From contig CM063284.1 of assembly GCA_032173965.1 (NCBI GenBank), positions 107,142,410-107,206,409 of the forward strand: a stretch of DNA of 64,000 nucleotides, given 5' to 3'. Shown here one piece after another: positions 25,127 through 38,440 of this stretch. A program made the position numbers and the translations under genes. The notes beneath the pieces are model-generated. The model ran no database searches, had not been told where the DNA came from, and worked only from the letters and a program-made list of their open reading frames with translations. The stretch comes from Sitta carolinensis. Its lineage: Eukaryota > Chordata > Aves > Passeriformes > Sittidae. Position 1 is the first letter of the stretch; each line of letters opens with the position of its first letter.

Positions 25127-28100
25127 CATGATTCTTTTGCACAATTCTTTTCCATGATTCAGGGACTTAACTGGACACCTGGCAGAACCACACAGGATTT
25201 AATCCTTCTCTTTGATGCACAACTTATGAGGTTTTTATGTCATCTTCCTGCAAAGATTGGCCACTATTTGCATAACTGTGGGAGAGAAGCTCTCCTCTCA
25301 CCCTGGATGTCTGGTGGTAGTGTTCCACCACACCCTGAGGGTTAAATCATTCACATAGTAAGGAGTTCAGGAACAAGGTTTTTCCACCAGGTGGGAGGGA
25401 CCTTTTCTCTGCATTATGACATCATTTGCTTCCCACGACCTCTTGGAAATTTTCATTTAAAAAATATCTTGCTCCTGCAAGGACATTTTGGTGATAGCCT
25501 CAGTCTCTCGTGTGTTCTTCATCTGGCAGAGCGAGTCGTGGCTATTTGTCTTTCAGTATAGGCTTTACAGCTTTCAGAGATAATTTTCCATGGAGTCTGA
25601 AAGCCAACCATCGGTGGTATCACACCCTAAGATAGTTGGTCACCTCAATGATGCAGCTCCACTCCAGATATGCAACAACGCCACAAATATCTGAAAAGAG
25701 GCAATTTCCTATCTGACAACACTATAATCAGCACCAAAGCCAGCAACTAACACAAACTGTATGTTTATGGTTCACAAGGCATCACATTGTTAATGAGCAG
25801 ATAAAACAAGAAGAAAGGGCTGTTCTTTGTTTACAATACTCCCCTCATAAGCAACAGATGTCCTGATAGACTAGACTGCATTGGCTTTGTTGGTTGAGAA
25901 CCTCCCGCTGGCCCTGGATGAGAACCAAGCATCCATACTGATTTTGTTACAATTGTCAGCTACTTTTGTTACTACAAAGCATGAACTGTTGCTGACTCAT
26001 CTGTGGTCCCATGGGCACAGAGGAAATAATGTATGGAGTCACGCAGTGAGTCCATGTATTGTTTTTCCCCTAAGATGACTACTGCTTGTACACCCAAGAG
26101 TGCTTTCTTGTGGGGTGCCACACAGTTTCCTGACATTACTCTTCCTGGTGACTGTGTGGATGATGAAATGGCTAGCAAACTCACATTCTTCTGGTTTCTG
26201 TTGATGGCACTGAATGATTTATGTGTGTTTTGCCAGAACCAAGACATAAGTGAAGATGAACCATTCAACATCCAGACCAGTGTACTGGCAGTGAATCATG
26301 GTTAGGTACAATGATTATCACAGAAAGACCACACAGACTCTTTCAAGAGGGGCAAACATGCCTGAATTCTGTGCTGGTGTGCTGTGATCCTCTTGGGTTT
26401 CTATGTTTTGGGCCATCCAGATAAAACCAATGGCCAAACAACCTTTTTGTATGATTTGATTTATAGAGTAAAGTATAGATTAACATTATATCCTCCTAGA
26501 GAATTTCATCTTTAGAGCACTTCAAAATTCCAAAACTTTGGCTGATGAAAGATGCAGAAATGCCATTGCTGTATATGGTTTTAAATAAGAACATTATTGC
26601 TCTGCTTTGTCATCCACTTTGACCCTCCAACTCCTTTCAGCCATCCTTTACAATACTGTTCTCATCCACTAATCTAACTAAATGTGGAACCTATACATGA
26701 CAGAGGATGGGTCTCCTGAGGTGCTTTACTCAGAGAACACTCCTCCGGTTAGCTCCTGAAAAGCTGGCAGGTGCCCTGTATAAAATCTCAAACTTCTTGA
26801 ATTCAGTTTGCCTTGTTTTAGTACAGCTTAGATCTGCTGGATTTGATGCTGCAGGGCCAATTTGGTGTGGGTTGTTTTGGCTGAAGTGTGCTGGAGGAGA
26901 AAAGAAAATGGGGAAGAAAGCTATAGTGGAGGTAGGGAATAATTGCAGAGAGTTTAAATAGCATTTGCATACTGATCCTAATTACTGCTCCCATTTTTAT
27001 GAACCGTGGTAAAGAGAGTTTTATAAATTGAAAAAACAAGCTCATGTATTTATTTGTTCTCACACAGGGCTTTTTGTCATGACAGTTTATAAACGCCTAC
27101 CTTGATGTGCCATCAAGACTTCCTCCCTTAAAACATTTTTCTCAGCCTCTTCGGTCATGGAAGCTGCGGGTGTCAGACTGTGACTTTGAGGGGAGGGCAT
27201 GCTCTCCTCAGACATTCAAAACCAAGCATTCATTATAGCATATGCCATCAAGAATGACTTGTTTTTATATTCTGCTCAGTGAACCAAGATTATCTACTTC
27301 ACTGAGAAGAACGATGTAGGAGCCCATCTCCTTTGTTTGTTCTGCTTTCAGACAGACAAAAGGCAAGTTTGATGAATGACATATGGATGCCTCAAAAAGT
27401 TGTTAACTAGAACCATTCTGTGGCTTCCCACTCCAGAGCTTCACCCTGTCCCTTGTAATATGGCCATTCCCTACACCTCCAAAGGGAAACTGCCTTACAT
27501 CTTACCAAAAAATTATTTTCCCCCTCAAAATATAGTTGCAAGGATAATTTTTTTGTCAGTGCGGGTTACAGCTTGTTGGTCCAGATCACATTTGCAGTGG
27601 GAATTAATGCAATGCTCCCTTTTCATTTCTCCTGGCTGGCAATCACTTCATTTCTGAAGCAGAGTGTTGTGTGAGTCTGCTCTATAAAGCCCTGTCTCAT
27701 GAGCACTGTGGATGTCCTCGAGGCATGAGTCTGATAGTAGTCCAGGTAACTGTGAGCACCATCTGAGTGAGGCACAGGGTAATAATAAAGATGACAGCAG
27801 TGCCTATGCTTCTCTTGGCTGTTCTCTTTTGTTTTCATTTTCTATATTTAAAAAACATCATGCTTCAGCTTAAAAAAAATAAAAAATAAACCAATGACTC
27901 GAATTTCTTGAGGAATTTTTTGAACTGTAACTTTAACAAGACCTCAAGAAATGATCTGGTAGTATTCTCATGTTACTACCACTCAGCAGATGAACTAGCT
28001 GTCTACAGCAGGTTCCTTTCCATCACATGAACGCTTGAAGTTTGGGTTCGTGATACTAATAGCACACCCTTGAACTGTGTCTTCATTCTTCAACATGACA

Positions 28101-30254
28101 CTAAAAGTGGACTGTGTGGCTCTGGAGCCTTTTGTCAGCTCACAGTGATTGAAAGATCTTCCCTGAGGCTCTTTTCTCCTTAATATCATGCAGAATTTCT
28201 GCCTTCTCTTTCAAAAGAAAATTCCTTGTTTAACTTCTCTAGGGTCACTGTATACTAGTGCAAAAAAACAGGTGCAAGACAGGTCTCTCTCTCATGTAAA
28301 ATTTCTGTACGCTTCAATTCTCCATAGATGATTCACATCATTTCTGGATCAAATTACCTGGTTTTAACTACTGACAGGATCAAATTAACAAGGAAAATGG
28401 AATATAAAATGAAACACATTGTAATGAGGGTGTGACACACAGAGGTACTGCTAACAGACAGAAACCTGTTCCCCTGTACAGAAAGGTGCCTGTACGCTCC
28501 TGGAACTTGCAGCAGGCCAATAGTGAACAAGTTCTGCAGATGAGCAATGCATTCAAAATAAACTGCACCTATGCCTTCCATGACAAAGCTTCTGTCACTT
28601 GGATTCAGGCATCTGCCAGTTCAGAGGACACGGGTGTGAAAGTACAGTTTTCTACAAAAATTTGTATTTCAAAGAATTGGCTCTATGAAAGGACTGTCAC
28701 ACCATGGAGACAACATACAACATCAACAAGGAAATTAAGCAGAAACCAGTACATTTCTGTCCTTTGCAAATCAAATACAGATTTGGCACTTGCAAGCTGT
28801 GCATTAAAGCAAACATGAAACTCAAGCTACTGGGGATCTTGCCAGCCTGGGAACTGAAGCAGCATCCTGAGAAGGAGTTGTTATTTACTCGAAAGTGAAT
28901 ACAACTCTCTTTCTTAGAGAGCTTAACTGTGTGCATGGCATTATACCATCCAATACAGACGTCACACAGTTACTGCTCACTGCTGCAAGTGTCTTTGCAC
29001 AGAAATCCAGTTACTCCAGTCTAAGCAATAAGCTTTCCTTCTTAATCACCTTCTTCCCTTTTGATACCCAGACCACGATGCAAAATTCTGGGTAACTTCA
29101 GCAATACAGGAGCCTGAACATCCATTATGTGCTCAGTCCTCCTATACTTCACTAAGCATGCATACAATGAACTAAGTTTCTGAACAGATATAGCTTTGGT
29201 TCCCAAATCAATCTGATTATTGCACTGGGCACAGGGTCCTTTCCTCAGGTATTTCCTTCTTCACTTTCTCTAGCAAACAGCAATAAGTAACAGCAAATAA
29301 AATGCTGAAGAAAGCTGCCACGGTAATACCTAATTGCTACTTCTAGAGAAAAGGTTAATCTTTGTGTGTGTTGAAGTGACTACATTGAAATCCAAACTTC
29401 TGTTCCCTCATTTTGCATGCTAGTTCTGCTTTTAGCATCACTTACTGAAAACCACAGAGACACAATCCTGTTTACTGTTTTGTCTGGTCACATTTATTCA
29501 TGCCAATACTTAAATCTTGTAAGTTTCATAAATTAAATTGGAGAGGTAATGAAGGTGAAAGAGCAGAGGACTGTCTTTGTAGCTTTCAGTGCAAAGAGGC
29601 ATGGATCTCAGGCACCTTTGCATCCTTTCAGCTATTAAGATATTTATTCAGCAATTAAAGATTTTATCAATCATTATCCACTTCACCTTACTTAACACAA
29701 TTTGCCATCCTTTCAGAGAAGACTTTTTACATATATGCAAAATTACTTAAGACTGGAGATCCATTTGCAAGTCATAATCTTGTCTCAATGAGTAGCACAT
29801 TATGGTTGGGAAATTAAATGTTGGTTGTACTTTTATGCATACCTATTTTCAAATCATTTGAACAAATGTATATGGGATATAGAAATGCAAACAGCCAGAC
29901 TTAACAGATGTTGCCCTCTAATCTTTAAAGCCTCGTTCTTTACTTTGGAGTTGCAGAGATAGGTATTAGAGAACTCTGATATCTTAAATACACACTTCTG
30001 AACACAATACTGTAAACAATAGGCATTTGTATAAGAGCTTGCTATATGTTTCATGAAGATTCTCAGAAAATATTTTCTAAAATACAAGCTTTGATGCAAA
30101 GGACCCAGTAGTTCAAATCAACATCCAGCAAAGCATTTTTGGTCCAAATTTTATACCTCCAGATCATCTCAGTCATGTTTAACAAAATTTAAATTCAGAG
30201 TTACGAGAATTCGATTTTTATCCCAAATACAACGGTGTAAACTGACATGGGAAA

Positions 30255-30400
30255 AGGACAACCGTGTTTTACATTTTCAGTTTTATAGCTATATGGAAAT
30301 CTCTTGTGGGAATGATTGGTTGCATATGCATGCGCCATGATTTGCTTCTCTGAAACAGTATTAATTGGCATAACACATATAAGGGAAAGCAAAACTTACA
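30255..30400. promoter_or_regulatory. Candidate conserved noncoding element
   Basis: It carries TGGTTGCATATGCATGCGCC with nested palindromes (GCATATGC, ATGCAT), an NRF1-like half site GCATGCGC, and ATTAATTGG further on. Support is motif density only. Confidence 0.24.
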
Positions 30401-30844
30401 ATTCTAATTAAATATGGTCTGCATTGTACCAATAATTTCATCCTGGAGTGCCATATAATTCTGTTTTTCCCTTTAAGCCAAGGGGAAAAGGGCAAGCGAC
30501 AGTGAGAAATGGAATGCCACTGAATAAAGAACCTCCCCTTCATGTCCTTCATTCCTCGCAGCTCTAACAGAGGATCTCCAGCAACACTTTCCTTTGACTG
30601 CAGGACTTCAACTGCATGATGCTATTTAGAAATGAACTGAACAGGTAAGGCAGACATCATTATGTCTTTCTAGTGTGTTACTTTTCCTTTTAAAATAATC
30701 TGTGTATCTTAATGCCCTAAATTTGGAATGGAGCATTCCTGAATAATAATTTCCTGGTATACCATTCCACTTCATATGCAAAAGTTTCCTTCACTGATGG
30801 CCTTAAAGAAGTGGTGAAAACCATTAGACTGTGGGATGGTCAAA

Positions 30845-30985
30845 AGAACATTGCAATGTGGAAGATGCAGTCAGTGAAATTACTTACCTGTGCCTGTAAA
30901 GATGAATTCTTGTCTGAAATGATTTTCAGTCTACAAATAATTTCTTTATGCTTACTCAGCTTAGAGAAAACTGGTCGTTTTGGGC
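30845..30985. repeat. Diverged duplicated element, copy A
   Basis: This aligns by eye to 31975-32115. Shared blocks are GTGAAATTACTTACC, CCTGTAAAG(A/G)T(A/G)AATTCT, AGTCTGAA, TTCAGTCT and TTTATGCTT(A/C)CTCAGCTTAGAGAAA. Similarity stops on both sides. On the minus strand it carries a perfect-looking splice donor, CACAG|GTAAGTAA, at 30888/30887. I do not recognise the family. Confidence 0.6.
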
Positions 30986-31974
30986 TCCAGACAAGAGAAG
31001 AGACCACTAAGTGTGCCTGAAAGGAGTGCTTTAGGGAAACGGAGTGTTTCAGGATCACAACCTCATGTGTATCTCACCTTAAGTAATTAAGTTCATTTTT
31101 AATTTAATTTTTAAGCATCCTTAAATATTTATAACCTTTCTGAGACACTGTGAGGATAAATACGCCAAAGGTTTAAGGCAAAAAAAACACTGTCACATCA
31201 GGAGCTAAATCCCAGAAATGAAGCATTTAAGACAAAAGTACTCAGTATTTCTTCACCAATCACTTCAAAATGGAAGTTCGAAATTATTAAAAAAAACCAA
31301 ACAACAAAAAACCCTCTGTATAGTTGTATACCTTTCTCTGGATGTAAATATTAAAGTTACTAATTATCTACACTAAGCAGAGGATTCTGACATAAGTAAG
31401 AATAAGTAATTACTTAATGAAAAGTAACAGGAATTTGTCTATCTCATCTATCCTTGCCTGGTCCCCTACAGATTTCACCAGGCATTCTCTGAACCTCTTT
31501 CATGTAGGTTGGTTTTCATGATCAGCAATTTAAAATATCTTGAAATCTACTCAAAGCTTAACAATGGAAGAAACGAGTGGACTTGAAACTTATTTTTTTC
31601 ATGAAGGAGCAACAGCTTTCATTAATTTTCTTGTCAACAATTAAATAGAAACATTTCCTCACTTTCTTCCTCAAATCAGTATTGAGTAATCATGTTGGTT
31701 CTTTCATTTATGAATCTACTGAAAGGACAGACAAATAATCATAACATAAAAATCCTTAAAATGAGAAACAAGTTTTTGATGAATGGATTTCTACTACTCA
31801 TAATTACTTTTAAAGAAACTTGGCATAGCAAACACACTATTCCCTTTCTACCAGCACAAGTATCTTCAGTATTCTAAGCAAATGTAGTACAGAATGGAAG
31901 AACGGTAAGGAATTTTAAAAATGAATAAGAACTTGGGGGTGAAGACAAGAAGTTAGACAGACTTGGCCTTGAAC

Positions 31975-32115
31975 AATGAGGCAATGTGAAGAAGGTTAAT
32001 GTTCTGTGAAATTACTTACCGTTACCTGTAAAGGTAAATTCTAGTCTGAAGTTTACTAGCTTTCAGTCTGAGAATAATTACTTTATGCTTCCTCAGCTTA
32101 GAGAAATCAGTAGTA
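31975..32115. repeat. Diverged duplicated element, copy B
   Basis: This is the partner of 30845-30985, in the same orientation and about 1.13 kb away. It keeps the same minus-strand donor core (ACG|GTAAGTAA at 32020/32019) and the same TTTATGCTTCCTCAGCTTAG block. Small indels separate the copies. Confidence 0.6.
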
Positions 32116-32417
32116 TTTCTGGTAATGCTGTGAAAGTAGGCTTAGCGAATGGGTCTAATTTTAAATATCAGGGAGGAAACAATTCACTACCTATGCCTTA
32201 GATTAGGAATAGGAATTTTGCTCTTTCCTGCCTTTTGAAAACAGTGCAGACTGGGTACAGAAGGATCATGCCAAAGAATGGAAGACGACTCACAAGATCA
32301 GTTTTGGAGTCACAAATTTTAAGGTAAAATAATTTTATTTATGTATCAGATTTTGAATGATTAATACACTCACTACATGAACTTCAAATGAAATACATAA
32401 ATCTGAGCAGAGTCTGT

Positions 32418-32421
<4 letters not shown>

Positions 32422-32455
<34 letters not shown>
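32422..32455 (+). repeat. Poly-A tract (34 A)
   Basis: This is an uninterrupted run of 34 A, the longest homopolymer in the window. No retroposed gene body or matching target duplication is visible beside it. Confidence 0.9.
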
Positions 32456-32456
<1 letters not shown>

Positions 32457-32844
32457 CCCAAACAAGAAAAACCCCAAAGAAACAGAAATAGACGGAGAAG
32501 TATAAGATACTGGAGGCATTTTGCTCAGACATGCTTAGTGTTTCTTAAAATATGGTACACCTGATTGCACCCATGAGGTCTGAAAAATGGGAGTGCTGCA
32601 GTCTTTACTTACACAATAACATAACATTACACATGCTATTTTTGAAGCATTTCACGAGTGTAGGCTTACTATCCATGTATAAATATAGATACTTTTTGGA
32701 GATGGACAGTTTCTTGAGGGGAAAAAAAAGACTGTCCATGTTTCTTATAGATGAAATGCTACCAAAAATGCTAATTGCAAAGTATATTTTTTAGTTGAAA
32801 CATATAATGCAATTATACTGGAATTTTAACAGAAAACACCTTTA

Positions 32845-32985
32845 CAGGCAAATGCTATTATACAGAAGACAACTACAGAGATCTGTATTGGAGCCATGTC
32901 CCTAAAGCTAATATGCAATCTAATTAACATGCAATTACTCTTCTTTCGATGTGATTTAACTGCTCATTGAGAAGCGGTAAGAAAG
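32845..32985. promoter_or_regulatory. Candidate conserved noncoding element (POU/homeodomain motifs)
   Basis: It contains ATATGCAATCTAATTAACAT followed by GCAATTAC, combining octamer-like ATGCAAT and homeodomain TAATTA cores, and GATGTGATTTAACTGCTCA nearby. This is the composition often seen in developmental enhancers. No conservation data were available. Confidence 0.3.
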
Positions 32986-35900
32986 AAGAATCCTTTATCT
33001 AGCATTTTAAGCAATGTATAAAAACGAAGAAGAAAGAGGTTACTACAATGAACAACTGAGAGCCAAACAGAAGTTGCAATATATTCTTAAGAAAAAGATG
33101 CTTGCTGAAAAATTCTCTTCTATCCAAAGAAAGGACACTTCCATGGGAGCAGAGGAAATGTTAACAACCATTTTTACAGAGTAAAATTTCTTCAGTTCCA
33201 GTATCACCAAATGCAACCATAATGAGAACTTATTTTTAGTCAATAACAAAATAATTAAATTTTCTTTTTCATTTGTTTTCAAAAGATGTTGTTCTCTGCT
33301 TTATCCATTCCCCTTCCTCAAAAGTAGGCATAAAGTTCTGATAAAACTATATACTTCATTAAGAAAATAGCTGACAATCCTATAAACTGTGCAAATAACA
33401 TTTGGATTGCAAACCACATTCACTGCACTTGGCTGATGGAAGAATGATTATTCCATGTCTCAATTCACTAAGAGCATATTGACTACTTACATGTACAACA
33501 TTTCCTGTGCACCTAATAGTTTCCATAGTTTGGTAAACACATTCCACATATCACAGTTAAAGGTTTCAAATCCAAACTTTTCTTTCACAGAGTATCCTGT
33601 ATTTATACATCCTAGAATGTTATGGAAGGAAAGGCTGGAATGCTACACACATCTTACGGCAATTTTACTGGGGTCTGTTAAAACACGTGGTTTGATATTT
33701 AAGCTATATAATAAGAGGCAGAACCCCAAGCTTCCATGAGTGCGAATCAGAAAGCATACATTATGCCCTCTATCAAAAATTACGTAATTTGACAGCAAAA
33801 TGTATAAGTAAGCCCATAATTACCTTAAGCGTCTGCCACACAGTCAACCCTCTGGGCTCACAAGTCAAAATATTGTGCTAGAGCTCCCAGACAGCAGGTA
33901 TAAGGAGACAAGGGAGGGCCAGAATACAACTTTAGGGTTGAACACTACTCTGAGCCACTTCCTCACCCCCTTGACTCAAAACGTCTGGGATCAACAGCCC
34001 CTGGAAGCAGAATTGTTTCCCCAGCTATGGCTGGGTGAGCAGGGCCAGTCTTCCCTGTGCATGGTAGAAGAGCCTGTGCTGCCAGTTACCTCTGAAACGA
34101 AGGGGACAAAAAGGAGCCATACCATTCTGAATCATGGGACTTCCATGAGTACTACTCACCTAGGAAGCAAAGCATCAGCCAGGTTTTGACAATGCACATG
34201 TGGAATAACCCACCGCTCCCATCTCAAAAGTTGTGGTGCTTTTTGTGGACACTGAGATCCTGTGGCGTTTTTCACAAGGTCAGGAGGCTTGCCACATTAT
34301 TCTTGGACAGGATTTCCTGTCTCCCCCTGCTATGTCTCATGGGTCTTAGTTGCTGTCTTCTGCAAAGCTGGCTACATTTCATGCTATTGTAGGTAAACAG
34401 TTGTAAAAAAATTTTGGAACTTAGAGAATGAAAGGCCTTGTACGATTCTTACAGGCATATAAAACATAGAGTTTCCCCATGCAAAGAACAATTCTGCCTC
34501 AGTGAACATGTATTTATTCATCGCAGCCCTGTTCACCACCCTCACAGATCTACTGACTGAGGTGCAATTTCAAAACCACTGTATGAAAAAAAAATCTGTG
34601 GGGCTTTGCATACAGAGATGGTCTTTGATTTCCTATCCAAGATGATGAATTTTTTTAAGAGCTAGAATTCAGCCTTTAATTTGTATTGGGCCTCTTTCCA
34701 TGCCCATAGAGGAGAAAACAACTAATATTTAGGCACTTCGGGCACTGTCCAATAACTAAAATGCAATGTAAAAGGCTCCATGCCTCTCATGAAGTCAAGT
34801 CTGTATCCACAAACTCACCCTCAACAGTATGTCAGGGCCAGCTATGCCTGCATTGACAAAAAAACAGATGCTCTGTGGAATTCCAAATGCTCTTTTGTCC
34901 CATGCTATGAGGGGCAATTGTTCCTATCACTTGGGAACCTGTGATACATTCAGTGGTATCCACAATTGTGTATTCCTAAAGAAACATTATACAAAAGCTG
35001 GAGCATTTACGAAAATGCTTAAAAAGTGAACAAATCAAGAATGAACCTCTGGCAATGGATGACTGCACATATAACAACATGGGCTGTAGACCTGAGATTG
35101 CAGCTATGTATTTGGTTCCTATAAAAAGCATCATCAAGTCCAGCAGAGGCTGTAGAATGAAACCAAGTATTTTGAGTGAATTTCACTCTGCTATTCTTGC
35201 GGAAATACTGAAGTACTCAATAGGAATAGTAGCACTAGTCTGGATATTGTAGAGGAAAAAGGGAAAAAACAGTAGAAGAGTGAAGTGCAAAAGGAGGGAG
35301 AACAGACAAGAAGGAAAGCAGTGGGATATTCCAGCACCACATAAAATCATTTCTACCCTTCCTCAGCCAAAGGGAGAACTGCAGCGATACCTGTCCTGCT
35401 GGTAGTGAAAAAGGCAACAGAAATAAAAGCACAACTCCAGAAACCCTCAGTAAAAGAATCAAAAGTGTAAAGATAACAAGGACAGAAAAGTAGTCTCGGT
35501 AGCAAGTACACTAAATAACAAGATAAAAATCAACGACAGTGGCAGGCAGAGAGAGTCACAAAAAAGGTAGAATCTAATTTTAATATGATAAACTTCATTC
35601 TCCCATTTCTTTAGCTTTTCTTTACCAGGGAGCCCCTGGTATCATGGCAGACAGGGGAAGCTTTTCTGCTTTCAAACTTACGTGCCATGGGAAACTGTTT
35701 GCAAATAACTGTGGCAAATACCACAGCCTGTCACTTGTTTGGGAAGTGCTATTTGAAAATAAGTTAGTTAAGCACTGACTGTTTTAAAATGACAGAGCAA
35801 TAGAAAAACCAGAGATCAAGGAGCAGGGAGAAGAATCCTGAGAGAAACAGAATGAGAATTTGAACTTACTAGTAGAAATCCTGCCCTCTGTGAACATAAT

Positions 35901-37975
35901 AATGACTTTTCCATTGGTTTCAGTGAAGCAAAGATTACAGACAAACAACACACAGACAAAAATTGAAAAATATTCTCCAGTCAGGCTCGACAGATGCCTG
36001 TGAAGAAAAGATTATCCTGTAATACAAAATGTTCTAATCATAACATAACAGAAAGATCAAATATTAAACCTGTTTTAAGTATTTCAAAGGCAGTTTAGAA
36101 GAATAATTAGAATCATAAACAAACCTGTGATTATTGACACATTAAAATAGTTCAGGACAAAGAGGTGTTGCTTAGAAACTGAATTTACAGGAAAAATTGA
36201 ACATTCTCAGTGTTTTGCAAAAATCCAAGTATAATTCCTGGTCATGTACTGTGTACTGAAGTCAGATAACAACAATAAGAAATAAACACATACTCATGAA
36301 AAAATAATTATGTTAATTAATGTGTTAGTGTTAAAACTGATGTGTTATGCACTCATGCTGAAGACTGTATTTGTCAGAGAAAGGTGAATTAGCAACTGCC
36401 AGTTTCAATTCCCTGTGCTTTGCTTTTACAGCTGGTAGAAGCCTTGCAAAGTACTTGAAAAACTTGACCCTTCTCCAGCCTCCCCCGCATGAGTCACTCA
36501 ACCTTCCTTCAGTCATTAGACTGCACTTCCTGCTGGGATCCAGCAATAAAACAAACGAGAGACACCAGTTCTGGTCACAGTGAGGGAGGTAATAAACCAG
36601 TGACAGGTATTTTTATAAAATTTAAAACTAATTCCCATATATTATACATATCGACTAAGTGCCAATCCATGGCACTATCTTACGCAGAGTTCTATTTTCA
36701 AAGGACATCTTGACGAGCTCCAGTCCATTCCCTGCCCTGAAAGCATACTTTCCTTGTTTTTACATGAAGGCAAAATAATTTCCTGCATTTTATATGCTTC
36801 AGCAATATTACAGACAAAAATATTAAATCGCTTTACTTGTGCATGTATAACAACATGATTTTGATAACACTGTCAAGAGTAAATTTGAACCAAAATTTCA
36901 CACATGAAGTTCCAGCCATTCATGTCATTATTAAATCCATGACAAGTACTCCTTGACAAGTTTAAATACTTCAAAGCTGACTGCCAGTTCATCTTTTATA
37001 CCTAGTTTCAATGATAACCCTCAGTTCTACCATGTCTTTCCTATCTCTACATTTTTGGGAAAGCCCAGTTTCTTCCCCCAGGAAGTAAATCACAAATGAA
37101 GCATCTATTAAGAGAAGTGATCACACTTAGTCAGACAGAATTAATTGCAAATTTACCCTTTTCTATCCACAGATCCTCCTGGTATTTTAGTTTCAAACTT
37201 GCCAAAAATTACACTAACTGTGCTAAAAGGACTCCTGTCCCCATAAGCTCCTTGGGTTCATTCCACAGTGCACACAAGAGACTAATCCCTTTAAACTTCA
37301 AGGAGTTCCCATTGCAGCGCAGAAGAGAAAAATTTGGAGATTATGGAATAATCATCTCCAAATCAATCGATTTCCCCCGAAGGTAAAAAACTGAAAGAAA
37401 GAAAAAAGTTAAACAGTTCCAGCTTGCCTTCTTGAAGGAAAAGTACCCCAGGGCATGTTGTAGAATGATCCCGATCTCTTGCTCCTGATGCTTATTAAGA
37501 GGTCATAGATATCAGTTACACTACAGCATTCCCAAAAGATAACCTCAGCTAAGGACAATGACCTCTTAGTATAAGTACAGGGATATAAAATTAGGAATAT
37601 TAATGGTCCACACTAAGAAAATTTGACTCAATCAATCATTTTGGAAGAGCAGTTGGAATAAATGGCATAGCTGGCATCTTGTAAAAGACAGAGGAGCTTT
37701 AGTAAAAGGGACTTTGGGTTCCAATGTTTTCCATAGATGCAGCACCCTGATTTCTATCTCACCATCGCAATGGGTTTCCACAACAGAAAAGGTGTCTTTC
37801 TCAAAAGGTACAATATATAGCTCAGAACATCCTGGGTAAATTAAAAGGTGCTTTTCCTTTCTCTTAAACCAATAGCTTACTAGCAGAGTCACAGTATACA
37901 AGCAGAAGTGATTTTGCAACCATGTCAAACAGAATATTATGTCAAGACCAGGAAGGGACTGGCATGTTTTTAGGG

Positions 37976-38024
37976 ACTTTTCTTTTTTAGGGAAAAAAAA
38001 CTCTCTTTTTTTCCCAAAAAAAGT
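37976..38024. repeat. A/T-rich inverted repeat (hairpin)
   Basis: GGGAAAAAAA at 37990-37999 is the exact complement of TTTTTTTCCC at 38006-38015 around a 6-base loop. The flanks ACTTTTCTTTTTT and AAAAAAAGT extend the pairing with a bulged A and a mismatch. It is too A/T-monotonous to suggest a microRNA. Confidence 0.6.
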
Positions 38025-38169
38025 GGGTTTTTTAGACCCTCTGGATGATGCTTAAAAGGATAAACAAAGCCCATATGCGTGGTGTGTTAGTGAACTACCA
38101 CATTGCCTGGAAGCCTTAACACTCTACAGCTGATTGTATAAACATGAATTAAGGTTTTTCTGCAACTGT

Positions 38170-38440
38170 ATTAAGCAAAGTGTTAAAGAGCTGTGGGGCA
38201 TTTTGTTACATTTGGTTTTCAAGCTATGAATTTAACTACTGAACATATAAGTAATGATAATATGTTGTACCTCCCATTCCGTTCATTTCAAAATGGTAAT
38301 TAAAGTAAGCACCAATAATAAAAACAGCAAGTATTTCAAGAAAATTATTTTATAAGGTGCAGGAAATTCACCACTTAAAAAGGCTAATTTGTCATGGCAA
38401 CAAGGCCCATTTTGTAATACACTGACAATATATTATAAAT
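38170..38440. promoter_or_regulatory. Candidate conserved noncoding element
   Basis: TAATGATAATATG, GGTAATTAAAG, CCAATAATAAAA and an RFX-like GTCATGGCAAC lie in unique AT-rich sequence without repeats. This is a weak, motif-based call. Confidence 0.22.

Noticed and set aside
25870..26310. Block with overlapping frames on both strands (about 90-99 codons)
   Set aside because: It was considered as a degenerate transposase or gene remnant, but no motif is recognisable in any frame.
33870..34400. GC-richer block with a 104-codon plus-strand frame
   Set aside because: No domain, no convincing splice sites and no known repeat signature.
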